From Phoronis australis (taxonomy: Eukaryota; Phoronida; Phoronidae), in contig NMRA01000113.1 of assembly GCA_002633005.1 (NCBI GenBank), positions 186,166 to 250,165 on the forward strand: DNA of 64,000 nucleotides, in the 5' to 3' direction. Shown here piece by piece: positions 48,435-60,400 of this stretch. The translations under genes and the position numbers were made by a program. Under the pieces are notes generated by a model that had not been told where the DNA came from, made no database searches, and was given only the letters and a program-made list of their open reading frames with translations. The first letter of the stretch is position 1, and the number at the start of each line of letters is the position of its first letter.

Positions 48435-51400
48435 GTATGGAGCTGTTGAATTTATTTCATGCAAGTGATTTGAATTGCGACATGTAGATTTTTATGCGTC
48501 CACTACGCGCATATTGCTATCATCTCTGTATGGACAATCAGGCATTTGACATGCTCTGATTTTTTCCTAAACCCCTTGCAGGATGTTCTTGAAATTTGGT
48601 CGCCATCTTTCTGGCAAGAAAAGGTGACGACTTTCCTACAGATTCGACTACTGCTGTCTCACCTGTTGGCAATTTTATGTTTTTGCGCTTGCTTGCGTCT
48701 AACAAATTCTTTGAAGGGTTTTATGCATATCCATTTGTAGTGTTGTGTATCTGATAAGCTACATTGCGTACGATCTTAAGTTTGTTGAGTTTAAGGATAT
48801 CTCAAACCATATTTACAAAAATTGTCCGTTTTTACAATATATCACATGTGTCTAGCTAAATTTTCATTCTCGGGGAACTTCAAATACGATATATACTGTG
48901 TAATGAGAAAAAAGATTTAGCAGAACCACCTCCAATCCTGTGGAAATTTGTTTACTACTTATCCGAGGTCAAATGTCACTCAAATCGAATCTCCCTCTTA
49001 GGCATAGAGCATTTCTGTATGTACCCGCAGTCCTTTCATTTACCGAGTTGCCATAATATTGAGTCAAGGAGGTGTACCTGGGATAGAAAGATGCTGGGGA
49101 AAGCAAAGACATAATGTAGTTCTGATCCTCATGGAGTTGTGCGTCTGCATGCATACAACCGTTGAGAAAGAATGCACCAAGTCTGAGTCACCGCACCGCC
49201 TCTGTGACTTTGCATTTACGAACATAGCAAGTTGTGAAAAGAGATATATCCTCTACCCAAATTCATTGATTTGATCGGTTATTTGACATTTCGCTGTGTC
49301 GATCTCATGCTCACGACGTGCTTTAACCACCGACTTGATTTCTGTTCTGTATGTGGTTTCATATCAATGTCCCCAGCATGTGGTTTGTATCACAATGAAC
49401 TGTTGACCTACTTAATTGCTGAACCTGCTTTAACCTAACTTGACTCGAAGCACATGATAGTGAAGTTAATAATTACACAAGTTGCAAATGCAGTTGACAT
49501 TGTGAATGAATGTTGAAATAGTGAACATGTTTAAGCATGTATAAGTGATTGACCAAAAACAAGTTTTCACCAAACAGTTATTAAGTGATAGCCATCAGAT
49601 TTTGAAGACTGGCGACAGTTTCCTCTTTTTTGACTTTGTTTCAAGTTAGGAACATGAGTTCTCGAAAACAGCTCGGTGAATTTCACTGAAACTTTCCAAT
49701 TTGAATATTTAGTCATCTGTCTCAAAAACGCTGTGACGATTTTCCTTTTAAACGTTTTGTTTTTGCATACTGTAAGATAGAGTATACCACTGCTATTTTT
49801 ACAAAAGTACCTTTTGTTTTGCGTGTTAATTTGGCATAGAAACGAATCAAAATGAGTAATCGAAAATTCCTAACAGCGTTTTTGAGGTAAGCTGTGAAGT
49901 ATAAATTTAAAAAGGGTTTCATTAAACTCAACCAAGGGATTATTTTGCTATGGATGTACCTTTTGTTAAAAATGAAATTTTCAATAATAATTGTGGGTCA
50001 TAAATATAAAACATATTTTCATAATCTATGGTCTTTTTTCTTTCAGAAATGTACGTCTACTAATTGACGTAGCCTGGTTTTTTGATATATGAGTTAGAAT
50101 GAAAGTCACTAAATAAGGTTTGAGATATTCTTAAGTAGACAAAATAAAACCTTGTGATCAGGGTTTAATCCATCGTTAACATAGACAATAGTAAAACGCT
50201 GGGTCAACATTGATTGAAAATCTTCAAACATACTTTCAGTGTCGAGGACAAAATGATGTGCAAAACGCAATGCTGATCACAAAGTTTTATTTCGTCTACT
50301 TGAATGCAGCAAACTGATGATAAAACGAAATGCATCTTGTCATTTTCAATGCTACGTGTTTGAAAAAAGGACTGCTGTAAAAGTATATCATATGGGTGCA
50401 TATTGCTATCACCTCTGTCTAGGAGATCAGCATCTGCTTCTCTCTCCTAAAGCCTTCGCCGAGTTTTCTTGTTGGTTGGCAGATTTGCTCCTATGGATGA
50501 CCACAATTTTTAAAACAATACGACTATTGTTGTGCACCCTAGTGGCAACTTTAGTTTTTACATTTGCTTTAATCTGTATTTACCAGTTTCCTAGATGGAT
50601 TTCCACGAAATTTGACAAATAGGTTTTTTCTAAGGTGAAAATAACACCTTCCCATTTTCAGATAGATTTAGCTTGTTGTGTGCCACCTAGTTTCTACTGT
50701 TATCATTTTATCTATTCTGTTTTTGGTGTGTCCTCTCTATTGGCCGCGGTGGCGGGTATAGGGGAGAGCTAAGTGGGCCATGCCCCCCCCCTAAAATTGT
50801 CCCAAGTTCGGGGTACGAATTGCTGACTAGCATATGCGTGCTCCCAGGGGGGCGCTAGAGGCGAATGCACAATGCATAGGCCTTGAACATACCCAGTTTA
50901 CCTTTTTTTAGTAATAAGGTCCACAAACCCAAAAATTCAAGAGCCCTGCAGCCCTACATTTTAGGCTGGGCGCGTGCTTGTGGCGGAATTCTGGTTATTC
51001 CTATGCCCTGATCCCCCTTACTCAAAATCCTGGATCTGCCCCTGGGCGGAACTGTTGAAATTGGCATGTGTTTTTTCTAGGAATGCATGGCTGATGATGA
51101 TTTTCAGTCATGTCTGGCTGTGGTGGCGTCCTCTAGTGCCATTTTTGTGACTCATTATCTGCCAAGTTCCTTGATGGGTCTTCATACAATTCATAATGCT
51201 TTTTGGACTGTACAATTGACGTGAATTTTGGGACGAAATCTGACTACTGCGTATTCCATTAGTGGTAATTTTGTTCTTGTCGCACTTGCCTGGATGTCTA
51301 CTAAGTTGCTTGATGGATGTTCATGAAATTTGGCAAATAAGTTACTATAACTTAGATGACAGCACCTGCCGTTTCACATAGATTTGACCTACATTGCGTC

Positions 51401-54400
51401 ACCTAGTGGCATTTTTATTGTTTTTGTATCTGTTCTTTGTCGGCCATCACCCTGTCCTTCAAACTACTGATAAAAGGTGGCATTTGTTTTCCTATTGAGG
51501 AGAACATTGCTAACTTGCATTTCACATTTTCAATTTACTAGCGTTGTATGCGAGCCACACAATGGGTGCATATCAATGCTCCACCTTGCTCTTGTTACAT
51601 TTTTTATTACTTTGAAATAGTAATATTTAGTTTCATAAATTAAGACGTGTAAAATATGAATTTTCTGTTTGCTAAAGAAGATTTCTCTGTTCTTGAAAAT
51701 AGAAAACTAGAAACTCAACGATAATTTCACTTTAAAAAATCATCTTAAAGTTTACCGTCATTTTGAAGAACCAGATCAGTGAAGATCGAGAGAGAACGCT
51801 GTGGTAAATAACGAAAATAGTCAAAAACACAAGATCTGACCATTTGACCACAGTCCCCCAAGTTACTGGCTGTTGTGTGCTGTGGGGGAAATCTTTATTT
51901 ACTAAGCACAGTCGAAATCGGCTGCTACAAGCTCTTGTATTTGGTTGGTTTTTACATTCAGTTGTACTCAAATTCCAAGGCTGATTGCTAACCATATGAA
52001 GCATTTTCCTTCTTTACTTCTTTTTTGAATGTTTTTATCTCCAGATACAAGGGTTTCTCAATGTCCATCAAACAGAAGCTCCGACAACCAGGAAGAGATC
52101 CCGGCTGACCCAATCACCACTGGCAACAACTAGTAGACCTCCATCCACTAGGCGGCGCAGCACGAGGATGAGTGCCATCTTGAATCACATGCGACAAAAT
52201 CAGCCTCAAGATGAGGAGACTCCGCGCACGATCATAAAAAATTTCTTAGTTAATGGTTAGTCCTCTAAAGATCTCTAGTCCCTACCAGTTGTTTTCTTGT
52301 GGACTTGCTGTTCTGCACGAGGCAGCATCTCACTTTGTTTTTGAAAACCACTAAAAGCAGAGATGACTTCTTGCACTGATTGTGTTTTTGTTTTTTTCTT
52401 GAAAATGTCCGTGATACGCATTGTTCTGTATTTTGTTCAGAAAGGTACAAGATTATTCAGTCTGACTTCAATCTTGAAATCTGCTCTTTCTTTTGCATTG
52501 TAAGCTAAGCAAGATATGAACATTGCTCTTTGTAGTGGTTTCTCAGTTATTGGGCCATAGTATTGTAAGCCAATCGTATCATCGACGTTGCTCTCAAATT
52601 TGATGTGCCCTGATTTGCACATTTGCCATATGTGGAAAATGTGTTATTTGCACAATATTCCTTGGCCTTGTTTATCCGTACCTTTAGAATGGGGTAAACA
52701 AGGACAGAAGTTGGTAATTGAAAATTGCTACAAAAGACCTGATTCTTTTGAAAATGACTTTGTTGTGGCACAGAACCAAAGTGCATGGCTGACTATGGTC
52801 TTGGTGAATCTCATTTTCAACACTTTGACTGCAGATGCTGCTGTTTAGATTTTGAGGTCAATAGTTCAAGCACAGCGGCAACCGCAGCTCAAAATTATTT
52901 AATTTCAACATTTGAAAGCACATTTTTGGACAGTTGGAAATTAATCTGAAGCAAAACAGGGGTGGGATGTAACTGAACAATGGACATTTAAGCCTAATCG
53001 TTATTGAAATTGATGGCTGGTGGTTGTACAAGCATAGCTCAAATGTTTGAAGGTTATGATTTTGACCAAAGTGTTTTTGTTGTTAACAAAGAAAATATAG
53101 AAAACATGTCAAAAATATTGAAAACTTGAAAAAAATACTAGTTACATGATTATTGGTGGGCATCTCAGTGCTTTAGTGTGACAAATGTGTCCTAAAGAGC
53201 CACTCATTTTAAACATGCAAAACTTTTTTAGACCTAATTAGTGTTTCTGTCTGTCATGATTTGGTTTTGTACACTTGAATACTGACAAACAACATAATCC
53301 ACATCACACAGTGTAGCACTATTTAATGTGAAATCAACGGCATTTGTGATATCAATCGTCATCCTCCATTTTGGTAGTTTTGAGATGTCCGTTCTGCATC
53401 TTTCATGAGTTATGAGACCAACACATGTTTGTTTCTTAGCTTTTCTTCAGTAAGTAAGTTTGTTTCAGTCATGTTTTTGTCATATTTTAGCCGATGAAGA
53501 AACTCCAGAGAGACAAGTGCTCACTGAAACTGAAAGCACGCCATCTAGTGAGCTGACAAGTACAGATACTGAGCGGTATGTGCTTTATCCAACTGAGTGC
53601 ATACACAATAACTAGATCTCTTTGTCTCACCTAAGTACACTGCTGTACTTCCTAAACCTTGCCAGGATCTTAAAATTTGAAAGATCTGTTCCTGTAAAGC
53701 TGACGACAATGATGAGTTTTGGATCAACTACACCAGTGCCCCTAGTGTCATTTTTTGCACCCGTGACTATCTCTGTAACCCTGTGCAGGATATTTGTGAA
53801 ATATGACAGATGTGTTTTTTGAATATTTATTATGAAATAGTCAGTGCAATAAATATACTGACCCAGAAAGCGCCAAGAGGCATTATGTTCTTTAGAACCT
53901 TAACGACAAATGATGACAACTTTCAGACCAACCTGACTAGTGCTGTATCCCTAGTGGCAATTGAGTTTTATTTATATTTGCCTCTGTATCTGTTGAGTTC
54001 CTTGATGGGTTTGTTATGAAATTTGGCAAATTTCTGTTGAGGACACAACAATGCCTTTTTATTTTTGCATGGATTTTAGTAATAAACACCCCTAGAAGCA
54101 AATAGTTCATTGTGCAGTCGTGGGCGCATTTCAATAGTCTTTGTTGCTCTTGTTATGGTGCTAATTAATACCCCTCTATAAGCATAATGTGTGTGTGGTG
54201 CAGTCATGGACACATTTCAACACATTGTGTTCCTCTTGTTCTGTATCAGCATGTGGATCATTCACAAGATACCGAATTGGCTCATCTTCAGCCTCCTTAA
54301 TCTTTGACTAGAATCCATTCATAGTGCACAGTTGCCACAACTGTGGTAATGCTGAGAAATTCTAAGCACATAGGACATTTGGCATAGATAGTAGTTGCAG

Positions 54401-57400
54401 TGGAAATGACCATATGGTTACAATTTAGCAACATTCAGTGACAATAATACATTGATCCTGTGAATGCCCCAGGTGAGACTAGGCTTTTGGTTATAGTAGG
54501 CGTATTTTTTATCTAACAGGTGTTGTACCAGACAGCAGCTTAATTACAGAAAGTTCATCTCATTACATTTTGTCACAATGTGACTTGTTTTTTTTTGTGA
54601 AATCTCAAAACTGTTCATGCACTACACACGCGCACAGACTGGTGTGCATGCACGCACATGCACACACACAGAGTTAAGTTGAAGGCGATGACTGTTGTTA
54701 ACATTGGTGTGTCTAAGGACAGTTTACTGAATGGATTGGGCTTTATTAGTATTCTCAGTCATCATGCCAGTACTGGTATGGATTATCACTCAGTACATGA
54801 GAACTCTACTATTATCAGTCTCACACATCATTTTTCAGTTTTCAAAAGCTGAGAAATGTTCTAAAGCCTCCGACACCTGGAAGTATGCGCAAGACGTCAC
54901 AGCGGTCGTCAGCTAGGGAAAGGCGAAATCAAACTTCATTGAAGTCCTTCGCTGAAGGCGTTGATCTCATACGTAAGATTCTGTCTGCTTATAGTTAACT
55001 TACTTCGTGGTTTTCATTTTGATGCTCTTCTATAGGCATCTATTGGGAGACTGACTTTTTAGCAAAGCCCCGCGCTCTGTAAACGTGCTTAACATCAGTT
55101 AGGGATAAGATACATTCAGTCAGGATAAAAACCCACTGGTCTCCCATAAAACAGAAAAGATTGGAAATCTGACTTTTCAAATGGTTTTCGAAAAAATAAA
55201 ATTAATGAATACGAAACTGGAACAACATAGCGTTAGACTATTAGTAAACTTGATCTTTAGAGTGAACATGGTCACGAATGCAATTAAATATTTACTTGTA
55301 GTAAAAAGGTTTCTCCACGGTTTTACCTTATCATAGCATGTTTATTATGATCAAAGTATGCCGTCTTTTCCCATGTCTTGTTAGCTCTTCCTATGTCCTT
55401 GTGGTGTCCACTTCACAGGTGCGAGTCAAGGTGCTGAAGAGAGTGTGTTTGAAGAAGAGCATAGTGGATTCAGTGGATTAGAGAGCATAGCTGAAGATGA
55501 ATCAGAGGTGGACAGAGATGATATGGTACAAGAAGATGTTTGTCACGAATTTTGAAAATTTTGCAAAATATATTCATTGGTGAACAATGGCAATCTTCAT
55601 AATGATAATCGTGTCATCAAATTAATTGTTTTTTAAAATAACTCCGTACTAACTTACGAAAGCTAGACAAGTGTTATTTTTCTTTAAATCTGACAAAATG
55701 TCTTTAAAATGAAAAGCAACCAACTGGTTACCTGGCAGAGACATTGGTCTGTGTTGATTACTGTTCTCTTGGTGAGTATGTACTGTTCTTGGAACAACAG
55801 AAAGGAGCGCCAGCAGTCCAACAAAGGGCCAGCATCTTGTGTCTACTTTCACTCTCATTGAGCAAACACGACTGACCTGTTGTTCCATGAAGAGTAGTAA
55901 CACCAAGAGAACAACAATTAACACAGAACATTGTCTCTTCAAGATCACCAGGGGTATGCATTTTTAGTAAAGGTTGCATGAAAAGGGGTTTCTAACCTTT
56001 TAATGGAATTTAGTTTTGTCATTAATTCTGGCATTGTGTACCATCTTGGGTGTTTGTTATTCTTACATGTAAAAAGGGAGCTGAACTTCATCGAAGCAAG
56101 GATATGGTTGTTGATGCTGAACATAGTGAAGCAGTGGCCCATGTCAGAACCGGAACGTCACACATGGACAGGATAAGGCCCACAGAGGCAGATAGTGATG
56201 TTGGTGGAGCTGTGGGGAATGAAAACTATAACGACGATGCTGATAGTGGCGATGATGGTGATGTGGTTAGTGTCGTAGGTCTGGAAGATGTTGATGTTGA
56301 CATAAATGAGGAATATGCCGAGCCTGGTGCTGCTGATGATGATGATGATGATGAGGAGGATGGGGAAGAAGAAGAGATGGTCGAAGATGAAGGTGTGGCT
56401 GATGACAGTGAGGATGCTGAGGAACAAATAAACATCAAGATGGGAACGTCGTCAGCTAATACCAGTAGGAGGAGCGGAGCGAGTGGTAGCAGAGCCAGTG
56501 TGGGGGAGGACTCAGTGTTTGTTAAGAGCAGCAGGTATTGTAAGGATAGGGTTGGGTAGGGGCAGGTAGTCTGTATTGAGTGTGGTGCAGTGACAAGTCA
56601 TACACTATACTGCAAGCCTGCAGTGTTATGCACTGCTATAGTGCAGGTACAGGCTTCTCCATAGGTTGTTATGAGAGGGCGCTGCGCCCTCTTTTAATTT
56701 CAGCTGTTGACTATGCGCCCTCTTTTTCCACCTTGTTTTAATTCGTTTATCCAGGAAATGTTTACCTTGACGCTTTTCAGTCCTCTTAATTTTATTTAGA
56801 CAATCGTTGTTTACAGAACCTGCGTTTGGTCTCTGCAGATATCAGATTTATGGCAGAAGTTCTTTTGAAATTCATTTGAATGTGACAAATTGACACACTT
56901 TTCCTTTCTGTATTTCTTGAACCAGAGGTAGATAGATTAGCTCATTTCAAATGCTGTGGTGTCTACTCGGTATGCAGCATAGGAATTGATACCAACTCTA
57001 ACAAAGGTTGTCTTTTTGGAATCATTCATGATCTGAAGCTCTGTTCATGGGTTGTCTTAATTTCTAAAAGGTACGGACAGTTCAGGAAATCGTTAACAAA
57101 TCAAATTCAAATTATTCTAGTTACGTTTTAGTGGTTCTCAACATTGAATGATTATTTTTGTTTACAACTGACTTGTATTCTTGCAAAAAAAATTAATAGT
57201 TCCTATTTAGAGCGCATTAAATGAAAAAAACGTCTTCCAACAGAAAGTTATAACGGGAATTAAAGAAATCTTATCTTTGCTGTGCCGAGATAAATGATGA
57301 AAAAATTGGATCAAAATCAAATCAATTTTTAATTTGCATAGTTTTTGTAATTTTCGCAGTGACTTACTTCAACAAAAAGATTTTCTTAACCCCAGGAAAT

Positions 57401-60400
57401 GAGCTATACATTAAAAAAACATATATTGGGATATGGAAGGTCTGCTTTTATTCCACAATACAAGGAGACAAAACCTTTTGTTAGTGACTGCACTGCGTGT
57501 GGTCTAGCATGGCTGTGCCCACTTAATTTTAAGAAAATTAATGAAGACCCTGTCCGTGCACTTATTCATGATTAGCATTTGTACAATGTGACTTCCAGTT
57601 GAAATGGTGATTGGACAGGAATGATCAGTCTAAATGGTGATTGGACAGGAATGATCAGTCTAAATGGTGATTGGACAGGAATGATCAGTCTAAATGGTGA
57701 TTGGACAGGAATGATCGGTCTAAATGGTGATTGGACAGGAATGATCAGTCTTAACACCATGACTCAATGTGATTTACAATTTGTATTGGCATTGTTTGGC
57801 TGTTAGTATTTTTTATGTGTTAAAATTTGGTTGATTGGTTACTAAAATGTTTTTGTGCGATATGTCCACAGTCGTATGGTTTTTGTATTTTTATGACTGT
57901 TTAAGAGTCGGAAGGGGGGACTGGAAGCAAATGGCTTGGAGTTATGGTTTAGCTGCTAGTCAAACTTCACTGTGTCCTTGATTCTGTTCCAGGAAGTTAT
58001 TTTGAGTGCTTACAATTTAGACGAGTTTTGAAGTCCTTTGTGATATGCACACAATGACATCTTGAATTTGACCTAATGTCCAGAACTTGGTTGATTTTAT
58101 TTTCAAGTTCTTTTAGTTAGTTGAGTGAGAATGACTTTGATAAACTAAAATTCAGTTTCAGGATATTGTTTTGCATATTCAGTGCTGTAGCGTATTTGGT
58201 GATTCCCCATCGTGAGATGCTGATGTCACGTATGTGTTAACCTTCTTGTAGAACACCTTTGGTCCAAGAGACGCTGGATCGGTTTGCTGTCAAACCTCGA
58301 ACTCGGCCTCTGTCGCCTTCTCTGGTCACTCCACTGTTGTTGAAGCAGGCAAAGCAACCAACGTAGGTAGTGCTCCGTGTTTTGTGAGCACAGTATGGGA
58401 TTTTGGGACCATGATAAAAACTCTTCATTGAGACACAGTACGGCAGATAAATTTTTATTTTGTCAACAAAAATAACTTTTCTGGAAAATTTAGTTTACCT
58501 TTGGCATGGAATGTATTGGATAGCTATTACCAACGAAAGAGTATTTAGTAGTATTTTGAGCATTTGCAACAATGTGGTAAGCCTCAGAAAATTAGAAATA
58601 TGGCAATTTTAGCAATTATTTTTGTCCCAAATTGACTAGTTTTTATCATAGATACTACTTGTGTTGTTTGGGGCATTGATGAAGCATCCCTGGCCTTGTT
58701 TTTATGCAGTAGAATTAAGGCGTCGGGTTGGTCTAGCAGTTTACACTTCAGGGATTCAAATGCCAAGTTAGTGATAATGTTCCTTCTCATTTTGTTGTAT
58801 ACACACTCATTTCTCCATTGTGCTATGCGTGCTAGAGAGAGGGGAAACGCGACACTCACTCAGACAGGTAATGTTTAAATGGACTGATATGAAATGAAAT
58901 ATAATAATAAATAAATTTAAATAAGCAAAGTAGCAATTCTTTATGGGCCTGTTAATTTACAAGTACTGATCTTCTAATGTGTTCAATCATTTTCAGTTTC
59001 CTCTACTGACAGGCATAACTGACAGAACAGTTGACACAATAGTGTATTTCTTGAATGCTTTATGTAAGTACTGGATATTACCTGAATTTCAGGCCACAGA
59101 AGTTGAAAGCACAGAAGCAGTCTGCAAAGCCACCAGTGCATCGGAAGAAACCTTCCGAGTCCAAGGAGGAACGACAGTTTCGCTTGCCTATCTCATTAAC
59201 TAAAGGTATCTTTCAGCACTATTCCAGGAGCCGCGTATCAAAGGCAGCCATGGCGGAGGTGGAGAAAATGTAAGTTGTCTTTTTATGGTAGCTAACATAG
59301 GCGGATTTAGGGGGGGGCCCAGGGGGCCCGGGCCCCCCCCCTTGGCTGCCGCAAAAAAAAATAAAACAGAAAGAGCGTAGGGAAATGGTGAGTTTATTAA
59401 TTAACCCCGGTATTTAAAAAAAGATTTAAATGTGTGCAGTTTTAGTGTTGGGGGGGGGCTCAAACCCAATTTCAAGTGTCAAATTCGGAACACGGCGCAT
59501 TCGTAACGGAACTATGGCTAAGAGGCTCTCCCGCGATATCCCAGGCGACCGGCAGTGGCGCTGCGCAGTACGACTCCGTTTTCGTCGTCTGCTCCACTGT
59601 GCAATGAAGAATTTTACTTCATTTTTTAAAGAGAATGGAACCTGAGTGACGATGAAAAAACAGAAGCTGTTGGTAAGATGTGAATTTTAATCGAAGCCTG
59701 AGTGAATCACTCAGAAACTCGCAATACTCTCTTTGTCAAACCTTATCTTAAGACGATTTCCAAAGCAATCCCGTCATTATTGCCAACACGAAAAACGGAT
59801 TTGGTCTTTTGGGCATTTGAAGACTATTTTAAATACGACAAATTTGTTAAGAATTGATGGCGCAAAATATAAAACGTATAGCATTGCGAAAAGAAGTAGG
59901 TTTCGCGCGCAAACGCTGTGGACCATAAACAAGTAGGTCTTTTAGTATAAACGTAGTAGTTAAATCGTGGTGGTGTAGTGGTAACGCACGCGCTCACTAA
60001 GCTCCAAGTCGTGAGTTCGAGTCTTTGGTACGTTCAGTTCAAGTTTTCCTGTTTGACACGTTCTCCGTTTTTTTTTTCTTTTTTTCTTGGATAATACTTC
60101 AGGAATCAAGGAAAATGCTTGATTGTTAGAGGTAAAAACAGAAAAATTTCCTGAGCAGGAGGGGGGAAAACCCCCCCTCCCGACCTCCCCCCATTCGGTG
60201 CTATGCGCATCTACAATCGTGGTTCAGTTTGCGCAAATGCCTACAGCCGGACAAAATGTTGGGCCCCCCCCTTGTGATATCCTAGATCCGCCACTGGCTA
60301 AATACTCTATTACATATCAATCCAAAATTTTGTTTCCTGCAGTGATATGAAAGTTTCAGTTACCCTTGTACAATGTAATTCTACCCTCTGAACTCTAATC

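Noticed and set aside
56158-56438. Minus-strand Ser-rich and Ile-rich open frames opposite CENP-T exon 6
   Set aside because: They are reverse-strand shadows of the Asp/Glu-rich coding sequence (GAT and GAG codons read backwards).
57572-57806. A repeat protein encoded by the 30-bp array (MISLNGDWTG units)
   Set aside because: It lies in a CENP-T intron, lacks a start or splice context, and is open only because 30 is a multiple of three.
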